From assembly GCF_001747085.1 (NCBI RefSeq), contig NZ_MDJD01000034.1, positions 62,001 through 126,000 of the forward strand: a DNA stretch of 64,000 bases, in the 5' to 3' direction. The notes beneath the pieces are model-generated. The model had not been told where the DNA came from, made no database searches, and saw only the letters and a program-made list of their open reading frames with translations. The DNA comes from Flavivirga aquatica. GTDB lineage: Bacteria > Bacteroidota > Bacteroidia > Flavobacteriales > Flavobacteriaceae. Positions 8,929-18,216 of this stretch are shown here, in pieces; position 1 is the first letter of the stretch; each line of letters begins with the position of its first letter. The position numbers were made by a program, and so were the translations under genes.

Positions 8929-10062
8929 ATGAAAACAGTACAATTAAAAAGAAATAAAACTAACGATTGGAAATATGTAACAGAGGATATGCCATTAATA
9001 AAACCATTGGTTTTAGTTTTAGGAAATAGGTATATGCTAGAAAATAATATGATTTATGAAGATATTAAAGCATTATATCCAGATGGGCATATTGTTTTTG
9101 GTTCTACAAGTGGAGATATTACTTCAAATAGAGTTGATGATGAAAGTATTACTATAACAGCTATAGAATTTGAAAGGAGCCAATTTTTAATCAAAACGAC
9201 TAATACTTTAAATTCAGATTTAGATAGTTATAAAACAGGAGTGAATTTATTAAATCAGTTTCCTGAAGAAGGATTGAAATATGTTTTTGTTTTGTCTGAA
9301 GGTAGTTTTGTTAATGGAAGTGAACTAACAAGGGGGATGAATGATTCAGTAAAAAAAAATATACTAATTACAGGAGGACTTTGTGGTGATGCAGCTCGAT
9401 TCGAAAAGACTATAGCTTCATATAATGAAAGCCCCAAAGCAGGTGAAATTGTTGCTATAGGTTTTTATGGAGAATCATTAGAAATATCATTTTCTATACG
9501 TGGAGGATGGACTCCTTTTGGTCCAAGGCGTATAGTTACAAAATCTAAAGCAAATGTACTTTACGAATTAGATAATCAACCCGCTCTAGATTTGTATAAA
9601 AAGTATTTAGGAGATAAATCTAATGATCTGCCTGCAGCAGCATTATTATATCCGCTTAATGTAAAATCAACTAAAGAGAAACAATCATTTGTTAGGACTA
9701 TATTAAATATAAATGAAGAAGAAAATACTATGATTCTTGCTGGCGATATTCCTGAGAATTCTAAAGTACAACTCATGATGACTAATATCGACAATATAGC
9801 AAACGCATCAGAGCAAGCAGCAAGACAAGCATTAGAGTTGAGAACAAATAAACCACAATTAGCATTACTAGTAAGTTGCATTGGGAGGAAATTGGTTTTA
9901 GACCAACGCGTAGAAGAAGAAATAGAAGAAGTTGTTGCTGTTGTTGGTAAGGATACAGCTATCTGTGGTTTTTATTCTTATGGAGAAATAGCCCCTTTTT
10001 ATGGCGAAAATAATTGCCAATTGCATAACCAAACGATGACTATAACACTAATTAGTGAATAA
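8929..10062 (+). CDS. FIST-domain signal-transduction protein (NosP-like candidate)
   Basis: A FIST_N part (about residues 25-215, with HIVFGSTSGDITSN and ILITGGLCGDAARF) is followed by FIST_C (about 220-375, with ALLYPLN, AGDIPENSKVQLM, LLVSCIGRKLVLDQR, ICGFYSYGEIAPF). The 377-residue length is normal for FIST proteins. Members called NosP bind haem and NO and control co-cistronic kinases. Here the gene sits between two kinases downstream of an H-NOX, with a 1-base overlap with the second kinase. A NO/haem role is inferred from position only; no haem ligand was assigned. A small-molecule (for example amino acid) sensor is the alternative. Confidence 0.88.
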   Translation: MKTVQLKRNKTNDWKYVTEDMPLIKPLVLVLGNRYMLENNMIYEDIKALYPDGHIVFGSTSGDITSNRVDDESITITAIEFERSQFLIKTTNTLNSDLDSYKTGVNLLNQFPEEGLKYVFVLSEGSFVNGSELTRGMNDSVKKNILITGGLCGDAARFEKTIASYNESPKAGEIVAIGFYGESLEISFSIRGGWTPFGPRRIVTKSKANVLYELDNQPALDLYKKYLGDKSNDLPAAALLYPLNVKSTKEKQSFVRTILNINEEENTMILAGDIPENSKVQLMMTNIDNIANASEQAARQALELRTNKPQLALLVSCIGRKLVLDQRVEEEIEEVVAVVGKDTAICGFYSYGEIAPFYGENNCQLHNQTMTITLISE

Positions 10063-11126
10063 TGAACTCTTTACTCAAACGACAAATTAGGAAATATCTA
10101 CCAGAAGAATTAAAGTTGTCTAAAGATTTAGATCCGTTTTTAGATGCTTTAAATAGATCATATAATAATTTTGATGAACAGTTTGTGATGCAACAACGTG
10201 CTATGACTATAAGTTCAGATGAATTATTTGATGCTAATAAACAACTTAAACAAGAAACGATAGCTCAAGAAGAAGTTATTGATAAACTAAAAAATGTTAT
10301 AGAAAAGCTTAAGTTTTATGAGTTGCCAGAGCGAGAAAGGTTAGAAACAGTTGATTTAGATGGCTTGAAATTAGTAGAATTTATAGACAACCAAACAAAA
10401 GAAATAATTGAAATAAATAGACAACGAGATAAGCTTTTAGAGGAGTTAGCATACCAAAATCAAGAATTAAGTGATTATGCTCATATGGTATCTCATGATT
10501 TAAAATCTCCATTAAGAAATATAGATACATTAACAAGTTGGTTAAGAGATGATTATAAAGATAAGTTAGATAGTCATGCTAATGTAAGTATTAATCTAAT
10601 AAGGAATAATGTAGAGAAAATGGATTCTTTAATTAGTGGTATTTTAGATTATTCAACAATAAGTAAAAATCAAACAGAGTTTTATGATGTAAATACTAAA
10701 AAATTATTTGATGATATTATTGCTATGATAGATATTCCATCTCATATTACTATAAAGCAATTATCAAATTTACCAGTAGTAACTGGAGATAAGTATAGAT
10801 TACAACAACTTTTTCAAAACCTAATAGATAATGCTATTAGGTATAATGATAAAGAGGAAGGTATTGTAGAAATTGGTGCTAAAGATGTAATTGATCACTG
10901 GGAGTTTTATATAAAGGACAATGGTAAAGGTATAGATAAAATCTATTTCGATAAAATATTTAAAACATTTCAAAAATTAGAAAATGATCCAAAATCTTCA
11001 GGAATAGGATTATCTATAGTAAAAAAAATAGTTAATCTTTATGGCGGAGAAATTTGGTTAGAGTCTGAACTGGATAAAGGAACTATATTTTATTTTACAC
11101 TAAAAAAAGAATATGGAAACACCTAA
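10062..11126 (+). CDS. Histidine kinase with N-terminal coiled coil, FIST partner
   Basis: A mostly helical, coiled-coil N-terminus (~1-135) has no PAS, GAF or membrane segment. HisKA follows with His145 in YAHMVSHDLKSPLRNI, then HATPase (NLIDNAIRYND, IKDNGKGIDK, SSGIGLSIVKKIV). At 354 residues it carries no sensor of its own, so its input should come from a separate protein, most simply the FIST protein whose stop codon overlaps its start by one base. That is the arrangement known for FIST/NosP-associated kinases. Its end overlaps the Hpt gene by 14 bases, so the phosphorelay partners are translationally linked. Confidence 0.92.
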   Translation: MNSLLKRQIRKYLPEELKLSKDLDPFLDALNRSYNNFDEQFVMQQRAMTISSDELFDANKQLKQETIAQEEVIDKLKNVIEKLKFYELPERERLETVDLDGLKLVEFIDNQTKEIIEINRQRDKLLEELAYQNQELSDYAHMVSHDLKSPLRNIDTLTSWLRDDYKDKLDSHANVSINLIRNNVEKMDSLISGILDYSTISKNQTEFYDVNTKKLFDDIIAMIDIPSHITIKQLSNLPVVTGDKYRLQQLFQNLIDNAIRYNDKEEGIVEIGAKDVIDHWEFYIKDNGKGIDKIYFDKIFKTFQKLENDPKSSGIGLSIVKKIVNLYGGEIWLESELDKGTIFYFTLKKEYGNT

Positions 11127-11430
11127 CCTATCTTATATTAATAGTTTGTCTGGGGGTGATAAAGCCTTTGAAAAACAGTTAATTACTATTATAAAATCTG
11201 AATTCCCAAAAGAAAAGGATGTCTATTTTAAAAACATAGAATCAGATAATTTTACAGAAGCATCAGAAAATGTACACAAAATTAAGCATAAAATTAGTAT
11301 TTTAGGGCTTGAAAAGAGTTATGCAATCGCTGTAGATTATGAAAATAATTTGAAAACCAGTAATTTAGAAGGTAAAGTAGACTTTGAAACCATTTTGCAA
11401 CTTATAACAGATTATTTAGTGACCCTATAA
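11113..11430 (+). CDS. Hpt-domain phosphotransfer protein
   Basis: This 105-residue helical protein has the Hpt signature around His55 (ENVHKIKHKISILGL), where the His followed by Lys-x-Lys accepts phosphate from a receiver. It overlaps the kinase gene before it by 14 bases and lies 9 bases before the LytTR regulator. A relay kinase - receiver - Hpt - LytTR receiver is plausible. The first receiver could be the separate regulator at 5497, since neither kinase carries a receiver domain itself. Confidence 0.85.
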   Translation: METPNLSYINSLSGGDKAFEKQLITIIKSEFPKEKDVYFKNIESDNFTEASENVHKIKHKISILGLEKSYAIAVDYENNLKTSNLEGKVDFETILQLITDYLVTL

Positions 11431-11439
11431 TTTCATTTT

Positions 11440-12150
11440 ATGGACTGTATTATTATTGATGATGAGGCAACTGCTAGAGCTATTATTATACAACTTTGTA
11501 GTAACAATTGTAGTTTAAATATTCTTGAAGAATTTTCAAATGCAATTCAAGCTATTAAATATTTAAATCAAAACAATATAGATCTTATCTTTTTAGATAT
11601 ACACATGCCAGATTTTACAGGATTCGATTTTATACAGACTATAAAAAATCCGCCAAAAATTATTTTAACAACTTCAGATGCTCAATTTGCTATAGAAGCT
11701 TTTGAGTATGAGTGTATTGTAGATTATTTAGTTAAGCCTATAGCTTTACCTCGATTTCAAAAAGCGATTAAAAAGGCAGAAGCTAAAGCATCAAAACCAA
11801 TTTTTAGCCAATCTTTGTCTGCGTTAGAAGAGGAGGAAGCTACAATTTTATATGTTAATATTGACAGACGTTTAATTAAAATAGATATTCCTAGTATTTA
11901 TTTAATTGAAGCTAAAGGCGATTATATAAATGTAAAAACTGAAGATAAAAACTATACAGTACACTCTACTTTAAAAAAAATTGAAGATAAATTACCAGAT
12001 AATTTATTTTTAAAAATACATAGATCATACATTATTAATGTTCATAAAATAGTTGATATTGAGGATAATAGTGTACTTATTAAAAAAGATGTTATTCCTG
12101 TTAGTCGTTCCAATAGACCAGAATTGATGAAACGTTTAAATTTATTGTAA
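11440..12150 (+). CDS. LytTR-family response regulator
   Basis: The receiver (residues 1-~118) has IIIDDE, phospho-acceptor Asp53 in LIFLDIHMPDF, LTTSDAQ and DYLVKPI. The C-terminal LytTR DNA-binding domain (~135-236) shows LIEAKGDYINVKT, KIHRSYIINVHKIVDIE and IPVSRSNRPELMKRL. LytTR dimers bind short direct repeats spaced about two helical turns apart. It is the last gene of the H-NOX/FIST series and the only LytTR regulator in the window, so it is the natural candidate for the 21-bp-spaced repeats found before five genes or gene groups here; this is inference. About 120 bases after its end a dispersed repeat element begins. Confidence 0.94.
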   Translation: MDCIIIDDEATARAIIIQLCSNNCSLNILEEFSNAIQAIKYLNQNNIDLIFLDIHMPDFTGFDFIQTIKNPPKIILTTSDAQFAIEAFEYECIVDYLVKPIALPRFQKAIKKAEAKASKPIFSQSLSALEEEEATILYVNIDRRLIKIDIPSIYLIEAKGDYINVKTEDKNYTVHSTLKKIEDKLPDNLFLKIHRSYIINVHKIVDIEDNSVLIKKDVIPVSRSNRPELMKRLNLL

Positions 12151-12273
12151 ACACTCAAATTTTATGTTCTTAAAAAGAAACATAATTCAAATTCATTCTA
12201 TTCATTTCGAAATTTTTTAGTATAATATAATTTTAATTCTTCCAGTATTTATAACAACTTATCTTTTCATAAA

Positions 12274-12430
12274 GAACTCATTTTTTGACTTTTTCTATTT
12301 CCTAAAAAATGTCCAAAATTCGCCTATATTTCAGTTGTTTTCTCATGCGTAGCTATGCCTTTTAAAAATAACCTTATTTGAACAAATTTTCACTCATTTT
12401 CGGTTAAAAATATAAAGTCAAGATGAGTTC
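12274..12430. repeat. MITE-like dispersed repeat, copy 1
   Basis: A 157-bp element starts GAACTCAT and ends ATGAGTTC, so its ends are inverted. Its interior (TTTCCTAAAAAATGTCC, AAAATTCGC, ATGCGTAGC) recurs in reverse orientation at 35790-35945, and one end also at 39044. It carries no open frame. Short length, inverted ends and several copies suggest a non-autonomous mobile element, but no matching transposase is visible. Confidence 0.7.
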
Positions 12431-12450
12431 AAAATTGAAAATATAGATTA

Positions 12451-12489
12451 TAAAAAATAAAAGCCTTTCTATTTCGAATAGAAAGGCTT
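12451..12489 (-). terminator. Strong hairpin terminator for the GH16 gene
   Basis: AAGCCTTTCTATT (12461-12473) and AATAGAAAGGCTT (12477-12489) form a perfect 13-bp stem with a 3-base loop. On the minus strand the stem is followed by a T-rich run (complement of TAAAAAATAA at 12451-12460). It lies 32 bases after the GH16 stop codon. Confidence 0.8.
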
Positions 12490-12520
12490 AATTGATAAAA
12501 ATGTTTAAATGAATGTTTTT

Positions 12521-13771
12521 TTAATTAATAGCTAATTTTAAATTAGTTATTTCTCCTTGATTGTCAACTTTAATATTATATAGGCCACTATCTAAGTCAG
12601 ATACTCTTAATCTTAATTCATTAGACTTATTTGCTTTTCCTCTTTTTACCGTTTGTCCGCTAGTTATACTTGTTATTGTTATTTTTGATTTAGACGGAGC
12701 AGTAATAGTAACAAAATTGTTGGCAGGGTTTGGAGTAACACTAACATTGTTGTTTCCTCCGTTATTGTTGTCTGTACCATCTTTTTTCCAAACTCTTATG
12801 TAATCAACATACATCGATGTAGGCATTTCGCTTAAACTTTTTTGAGCCCTACTATTTGTTTCTGGGTTAATAGCATTAAAAACATTACCTAGAAAGCTAA
12901 CAAAAGGAACTCGTAAACCTAATGATGCGATTACATACATTGGATTATCACTCCAATTAGTATTATTTAAAACTTTACCAACACGAATTCCATCTACATA
13001 AAAATATAATTTGGTAGGTGTGATTTCACAACCATAAGTATGCCAATTTTGTGTAGGATCGAATCCTAAGTTATATTTATTAAGTTGATTATCTCTAGCT
13101 TTAGCTTGCTTAGGCCTAAACCAGTCTCTACCAAAGCTAGCTTTTTTAACTAAGTGTAAGTTAGATTCGGCATCATCAATTAAATCTTGCTTTTCTATTC
13201 CTGCAGGAGCATTTACATCGTAATCAAATTGTTGTAGTTCAACCACATCAATTTCAGCATAAACAGTTTCTCCAATTGGTTTACTATCAAAAAATTTGCT
13301 ATACAACCAAAATGATGGACATACCCCTCGTCGTTTATCTAAGTCAGCAGCTTGACTTGCGTTTATGTCTGATCCATGAATTTTAGCTTCAACATAACCA
13401 ACAAAATTTTTTGGTAATTGTTGGATTGTTTGTAAGCATCCACTATTAAAATACGTGTTGTTAGCTGGTATATTATTTGCGTTTTGGCGAATTGTAATTT
13501 GTGCTGCACTTTGACTTTTAAAAGAAGTTATAGTGACATTCGTATCGTTATTCCATTTCCAAGCTTTTGTATTTGGTAAATTTTGAGTTTTGCTCCATTT
13601 ACTCCAATCTATATTACTAGCATTAAACTCATCAGAAAAAGCTGGCATTAAGTTCCATTTATCATTTGGGTTTGATGTAGTTCCATTAGGAGTTTGTGCT
13701 ATACCGTTATAAAAAGTAAAGTTAGCAATTAATATTAAAATAATTTTAATAGTAGGTTTCATTCGTTTCAT
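12521..13771 (-). CDS. Secreted GH16 glycoside hydrolase (agarase/porphyranase-like) with T9SS sorting domain
   Basis: A signal peptide (MKPTIKIILILIANF..GIAQ) precedes a GH16 catalytic domain (~30-325) whose active site is AEIDVVELQ, the ExDxxE form seen in agarases, porphyranases and carrageenases; the two Glu are nucleophile and acid/base. YVDGIRVG and MYVDYIRVWK are further GH16 beta-jelly-roll landmarks. An Asn/Gly linker and a C-terminal SVTPNPANNFVTI...GLYNIKV domain form a type IX secretion sorting signal. It should cleave algal galactans at or outside the cell surface. The frame is open to 13801; starts at 13771 or 13762 place the signal peptide better. It stands alone, without SusC/D neighbours. 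The exact substrate is not decidable by eye. Confidence 0.85.
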   Translation of the reverse strand: MKRMKPTIKIILILIANFTFYNGIAQTPNGTTSNPNDKWNLMPAFSDEFNASNIDWSKWSKTQNLPNTKAWKWNNDTNVTITSFKSQSAAQITIRQNANNIPANNTYFNSGCLQTIQQLPKNFVGYVEAKIHGSDINASQAADLDKRRGVCPSFWLYSKFFDSKPIGETVYAEIDVVELQQFDYDVNAPAGIEKQDLIDDAESNLHLVKKASFGRDWFRPKQAKARDNQLNKYNLGFDPTQNWHTYGCEITPTKLYFYVDGIRVGKVLNNTNWSDNPMYVIASLGLRVPFVSFLGNVFNAINPETNSRAQKSLSEMPTSMYVDYIRVWKKDGTDNNNGGNNNVSVTPNPANNFVTITAPSKSKITITSITSGQTVKRGKANKSNELRLRVSDLDSGLYNIKVDNQGEITNLKLAIN

Positions 13772-14157
13772 TTTAGTTTTAGTTAAAGGTAACGGGTTCA
13801 TTTTCTTTTTATTATAAATATGTATGATTTTTATTAATATAAATGTTTTTAAATCTTATTTTTATGTAGGTAAAGTTGTGTTTTTATGAAAAATATATTT
13901 AAGGTTTTTTATGGATATTTTGTTATAATTCATGAGCATTATATAAATAGAAAAAGACGAAAACTGTTTCGCTTCAGAGAAGTGCTTTTTTGTTCGGCAA
14001 AAAATTAACATGGCCCATATGTATAATTAGGAAAAATAGAATACATTCTAACTAACCAATAAATTAATCCATTCGTCTATACTTAATTATCACCCATCGA
14101 AAATTAAATTTTGGGATTGTTTATTAGGATAAATTTGTGATATAAAATAAGCCTGTC
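13772..14157. other. Divergent intergenic region between GH16 and T9SS protein genes
   Basis: There is no coding potential on either strand. The right half holds the 21-bp-spaced repeats at 14071-14102 and a TAAATTTG -7-like box at 14130-14137 serving the plus-strand gene. No clear promoter for the GH16 gene was recognised. Confidence 0.5.
14071..14137 (+). promoter_or_regulatory. 21-bp-spaced repeats plus -7 box upstream of the T9SS protein gene
   Basis: ATTCGTCTATA (14071-14081) and ACCCATCGAAA (14092-14102) begin 21 bp apart and fit AYTNRTCKANA; the second has one mismatch (C for T at position 3). TAAATTTG (14130-14137) fits the Bacteroidota -7 consensus TAnnTTTG and lies 27 bases after the second repeat and 20 bases before the ATG. 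This spacing suits an activator bound upstream of -33. Confidence 0.55.
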
Positions 14158-16740
14158 ATGAAAAAAGCACTACTATTATTATTAATTTGGAACTTTAATC
14201 TTAATGCACAAGACACACCGTTTAATTGCGACTATAATGCTTATTTATTCCAGTATAACGATGTGTATGCCATAGATTTAGCATCGGGTAATTCGTATAC
14301 AGTAGCTACAGACGTTACTGAGGGAAATATTAATGCGGCAGCATACAATCCAGCAGATGGTTTTATATGGGGCTCACTTAGCACGCCGTCAAAATCTATT
14401 GTACGTATAGGAAAAGATTTTAATACAACTGTTTTTTATGTAGATGAGTTACCAACTAGTGGTCGTTATGTTGGCGATATTAGCGCAACAGGTATTTACT
14501 ATTTAAAAGGAGGAGGTACAACTTATTATGCTATTAATTTAGATCCTACTTCTGCAAATTATGGAAAACATATAGCAACTTTGAGTTTATCTAAAAGTAT
14601 AAGTAACCATGATTGGGCATTTAATGCTGTAGATGGAAAATTATATACAGTAGAAAAAAAAACTAATATTTTATATAGAATAAATGCCGAAACTGGAGCA
14701 ATGCAAAGTTTGGGAGAAGTACCTATCCTGTCGGGTTTAAATTATACTTATGGTGCTGTATATTTTGATGCTTCTGGACGTTTTTACGTATCGGCAAATC
14801 AAACAGGAACTATTTATGTCATTCAAAATGTTCAAGATTTAGATGGAGTTAATACTATGGAGTCTAATTTGTTTGCCTTTGGACCATCGAGTTCTCAAAA
14901 TGATGGAGCTCGTTGTCCAACAGCACCTGTACCACAAGAAGATTGTTCTAATGGAATTGACGATGATGGAGATGGGCTAGTAGATTGTGAAGATCCATCA
15001 TGTTCTGGTTATGCAGCTTGTCCTGTTATTGCAGCACCAACTTCTACAGCAAATAGCGGTGGTTTAGAAAGTAACAATAGATTATCCGATAAGATTAATA
15101 AACGAAACTTTAATAGATCAAAAAATAATTATAAATTCGATGTACAAAAAGCAAAAAAGTTTTCGAAAACATCACATTACGGTAAAAAATCTAAAAAAGC
15201 AGGTATACAATTAGCAGATTTTATTCCATTAGATATCCTAAATGAAGATAATGTTATAGATTCGTCTCCAAAAGATTTATTAAATATTACCAATGCTACC
15301 GATTTATATTCAGTAGATTATATAAGACAAGGAGAGGCTGTAGCATCTGTTCTGTTACTTAAAACTGATAAAGGAGTTTACGAACATACAAAACACATAT
15401 GCGACAGGTTGTTAGGAGCACAGTTAATTTCGGTTTCTACTATAGAAATAAGTGAACAAAGGTTTATAAAATCACTAATTAGAAATGTTGATGGATCATT
15501 AGAATTTGTGCTAAGTTTCTCAGCTAAAACTACAAATAATGATACTGGTTTTGGAATTGAGAGTCATTGGAATTTAGATAAATATGAAAGCAACGTACCA
15601 TTTTACAACTTTCAAATATGGTCAAACTCTTTAGATGATTTATTACGTCTAGGAGAAGAAGTAATACAATTATTAGATGTTCAAAAACCAATTTCAAGTT
15701 ATAACAATTCAGAACCGCCAACAGTATTTGTTAGAAAAGGAAAATATCATAATGGAAAATTAGAGTTACAAATAATAAATACCAATAGAACTAGTAATAT
15801 TGTTTTCGATGGGGGCTTAAGAGCTACCGAAACAGAAGGGGTAGAGCAAGTGTCGTCTTCAATAGATTTAAACGGAAACTATATTTCTAATATAGAAGTA
15901 GATGCAGGAAATCTTTTTGATATAGGTTTTAGAATAGGGAATGGTATACAAACTCCAGATGATTTATTTATGTCTGATGGACCATGGGGAGTTGATGATG
16001 CAGCGCCAAGTACAACTATTACAAGTTATACAATTGAAACAAATGACGAACAATTTAATGATGATGAGTATGCTGTAGAACGTAATATAGAATTAGTAGC
16101 TAAAACTAGTGAATATGTGGCAGCTTACAGAGCATTAACACCAAAGTTTAATCCTATAGATTTTTCAGATTATAAAAGTTTTCAATTAAAAGCTAAAGGT
16201 ACTGGTAAATTAATAATTAGATTAGTAAAAAAAGGAATTAGTAATTGGGAATCTCAATATAAAGCGTCTATAAAACTTACTGAAAACTTAAAAGAATATA
16301 GTATTCCTTTTTCTGAATTTACCTCAATTACTGGAACACCAATAACATTAAACGATATAACATCTGTAGTATTTACTATGCTAGCAGAAAGTGGCGAGGT
16401 AGAAACTAAAGAAATGACTTTACAGCAATTACGTTTTTCAAAAAACACAACACTTTCTGTAGAGACCTATAATGAAAATAAGGTGTTGGAACATACTTTT
16501 GCAAATCCAAACCCTATGGCATTAAGTACAAATATTCATTTTACAGCTCTAGAGTCTCATAAAGCAAGTTTAAAATTGTATAATCAACTAGGAGCATTAG
16601 TGAAGCAGGTTGATTTTGAAGTAACACAAGGCGAAAATAAAATAAAATTAGGCAGACAAGGCTTAAGTTCTGGATTGTATTTCTGTAAAATAGAAGGGAA
16701 AACAAAAGATTATAGAAGTGTAAAACTACTTATAAAGTAG
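14158..16740 (+). CDS. Large secreted multidomain protein with T9SS sorting domain
   Basis: This 860-residue protein has a signal peptide (MKKALLLLLIWNFNLNAQ). Residues ~20-265 look like a beta-propeller of the DUF6923 type (repeated AYNPADGFIWG, AFNAVDGKLYT). A calcium-type NGIDDDGDGLVDCEDPSC segment follows (~270-290), then a basic linker, then ~350-600 of unrecognised beta-rich sequence, a carbohydrate-binding-like domain (~630-790), and a C-terminal type IX sorting domain (FANPNPMALSTNIHF, GLYFCKIEG). It is exported to the cell surface or medium, probably as an adhesin or matrix protein; no catalytic motif is visible. It shares its promoter repeats with genes of the polysaccharide locus, which hints at co-regulation with it. 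Confidence 0.8.
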   Translation: MKKALLLLLIWNFNLNAQDTPFNCDYNAYLFQYNDVYAIDLASGNSYTVATDVTEGNINAAAYNPADGFIWGSLSTPSKSIVRIGKDFNTTVFYVDELPTSGRYVGDISATGIYYLKGGGTTYYAINLDPTSANYGKHIATLSLSKSISNHDWAFNAVDGKLYTVEKKTNILYRINAETGAMQSLGEVPILSGLNYTYGAVYFDASGRFYVSANQTGTIYVIQNVQDLDGVNTMESNLFAFGPSSSQNDGARCPTAPVPQEDCSNGIDDDGDGLVDCEDPSCSGYAACPVIAAPTSTANSGGLESNNRLSDKINKRNFNRSKNNYKFDVQKAKKFSKTSHYGKKSKKAGIQLADFIPLDILNEDNVIDSSPKDLLNITNATDLYSVDYIRQGEAVASVLLLKTDKGVYEHTKHICDRLLGAQLISVSTIEISEQRFIKSLIRNVDGSLEFVLSFSAKTTNNDTGFGIESHWNLDKYESNVPFYNFQIWSNSLDDLLRLGEEVIQLLDVQKPISSYNNSEPPTVFVRKGKYHNGKLELQIINTNRTSNIVFDGGLRATETEGVEQVSSSIDLNGNYISNIEVDAGNLFDIGFRIGNGIQTPDDLFMSDGPWGVDDAAPSTTITSYTIETNDEQFNDDEYAVERNIELVAKTSEYVAAYRALTPKFNPIDFSDYKSFQLKAKGTGKLIIRLVKKGISNWESQYKASIKLTENLKEYSIPFSEFTSITGTPITLNDITSVVFTMLAESGEVETKEMTLQQLRFSKNTTLSVETYNENKVLEHTFANPNPMALSTNIHFTALESHKASLKLYNQLGALVKQVDFEVTQGENKIKLGRQGLSSGLYFCKIEGKTKDYRSVKLLIK

Positions 16741-17228
16741 GAATAATGAAAATTGAGGGATCTGGAAATACAATGGTAATACATATGTATATATTGAGTA
16801 CTGTTGAAACAGATTGATTTTTAAATCAAAATGTTTTAGTCAAATGTCTCTCACGGTCTTAAAGACAAAAATACATGCTGTGTTTAAGGTTTACTCAAGC
16901 AGATATATTGCCTGCTTTTCAGATACCCTCACTAACAGAATGATTAATAGCAACTAATCTTTATTAAAAGGTAAAAGACGTATGTTTTTTTACCTTTTTT
17001 CTGTGTAAAAAAAAGGAGATATAACTATATGTTATTGAAAATCATCAATTGTTGTTTCATTTTAAAGACGAAAAACGTCTTACTCATCACCGAAAATATA
17101 TAGTGAACGCGAACAACGTTTCCAGTATTTTTAATACCTCTGGAATATTTTTTGATTCCTGCTAAGCTAAAAGGTATTGACCATTAGTCAATGGGATAGA
17201 AAAAGCTATTAAATCTTTTTTATACTAT
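16741..17228. other. Non-coding stretch before the IS element
   Basis: No gene is supported. It contains the terminator at 16966-17000, a small AAGACG/CGTCTT hairpin near 17065-17081, and the 8-bp target duplicate TATACTAT at 17221-17228. Scattered hairpins suggest old insertions, but none could be identified. Confidence 0.5.
16966..17000 (+). terminator. Probable rho-independent terminator
   Basis: AAAAGGTAAAA (16966-16976) pairs with TTTTACCTTTT (16988-16998) across an 11-base loop, with more T after it. It is 226 bases downstream of the T9SS protein gene, so it ends either that transcript or a lost gene. Confidence 0.5.
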
Positions 17229-18216
17229 TTGAATATCCGTAATTGCTAATAATTGATTAAAAATGCTTATTTTGTTAAAAAAACAAGTCATGAATATTTT
17301 TAGTTTTACCGCCCATTTTGATAGTGAAGAAGCTTGTCGTACTCATTTTAAGCAAGAAAGAGATAAGATAGGAGTTAAATGCCAGCGTTGTGGTCATACT
17401 CATCACTATTGGATAAAGGCTGTTTGGAGCTATGAGTGCAAATCTTGTAGAGCCCGTACATCTTTGAGAAGTGGTACTATTATGCAAAATTCTAATCTAT
17501 CTTTTATGATATGGTATAAGACAATGTTTTTGATGACTACTACCAAGAAAGGATTTTCTTCTAAAGAAATCCAGAAACAGCTTGGTTTAAAAAGGTATGA
17601 ACCTGTCTGGGCGATGGTTCATAAACTTCGTAAAGCAATGGGTAACAGAGATGCTCGCTATACTTTAGAAGGTATGATTGAAATGGATGAAGGTTATTTT
17701 ACGGTCGAATCTTCTGAAATAGAGCAACAAAAAGGAAAAAGAGGTCGTGGTGCAGTAGGAAAGCAAAACGTAATGATAATGGCAGAATCCACTCCCTTAG
17801 AAGACCCGAAAACCAACAAGAAGGATCGCCAATGTCGCTACTTTAAAGCCAAAGTGCTGACAGATCATAAGGCTGATGGTGTAAATGATACTGTTAAAGA
17901 GTCTTTAGACGAACAAAGCATTGTTTTTACTGATAAAAGTACTTCATATGTTGATATTGCTGATTTTGTAGAACTACATATTAGTGAAAAATCAGATAAA
18001 CAAACTACTAAAGAGACCTTGAAATGGGTACATATTACCATAAGCAATGCCAAACGAAACTTACTTGGAAATTATCACAAAATTAAAGGCAAATACCTAC
18101 AACTCTACCTAAACGAATTTGTTTACAAACTCAATCGAAGATATTTTGAGGAAAAACTATTCGATAGACTAGTAATAGCTGGAATTACTGGATTATGAGT
18201 AAAAACGGATATTCAA
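17229..18216 (+). mobile_element. Complete IS1595-family insertion sequence with 8-bp target duplication
   Basis: A 988-bp element has perfect 12-bp terminal inverted repeats, TTGAATATCCGT at 17229-17240 and ACGGATATTCAA at 18205-18216. It is flanked by the 8-bp direct repeat TATACTAT (17221-17228 and 18217-18224). Eight-base duplications are characteristic of IS1595. With one open transposase frame and unaltered ends it appears intact and fairly recent. Confidence 0.93.
17290..18198 (+). CDS. IS1595-family transposase
   Basis: The N-terminal zinc-ribbon has CQRCGH and CKSCRA (about residues 30-55). The ISXO2-like DDE catalytic domain follows: first Asp in MIEMDEGYF, second in VFTDKSTSY, and the C-terminal signature WVHITISNAKRNLLGNYHKI..YLNEFVYKLNRRYF. 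Length (~302) is normal. The frame is open from 17263, but MNIFSFTAHF at 17290 is the usual family start. It cuts and joins DNA at the element's inverted repeats. It fills almost the whole element. Confidence 0.93.
   Translation: MNIFSFTAHFDSEEACRTHFKQERDKIGVKCQRCGHTHHYWIKAVWSYECKSCRARTSLRSGTIMQNSNLSFMIWYKTMFLMTTTKKGFSSKEIQKQLGLKRYEPVWAMVHKLRKAMGNRDARYTLEGMIEMDEGYFTVESSEIEQQKGKRGRGAVGKQNVMIMAESTPLEDPKTNKKDRQCRYFKAKVLTDHKADGVNDTVKESLDEQSIVFTDKSTSYVDIADFVELHISEKSDKQTTKETLKWVHITISNAKRNLLGNYHKIKGKYLQLYLNEFVYKLNRRYFEEKLFDRLVIAGITGL

Larger units (their letters stand above)
12151..12520. other. Intergenic region with dispersed repeat and GH16 terminator
   Basis: No gene is seen between the LytTR regulator and the convergent GH16 gene. 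Most of the space is the 157-bp repeat element at 12274-12430 and the strong hairpin at 12461-12489. The first ~120 bases are featureless AT-rich DNA. Confidence 0.6.

Noticed and set aside
12561-12803. Plus-strand ORF opposite the GH16 gene
   Set aside because: It is antisense to the conserved T9SS sorting domain and catalytic region and has no independent support.
13865-13896. Copy of the 21-bp-spaced motif before the GH16 gene
   Set aside because: TGTAGGTAAAG resembles the reverse complement of the word, but no partner lies 21 bp away.
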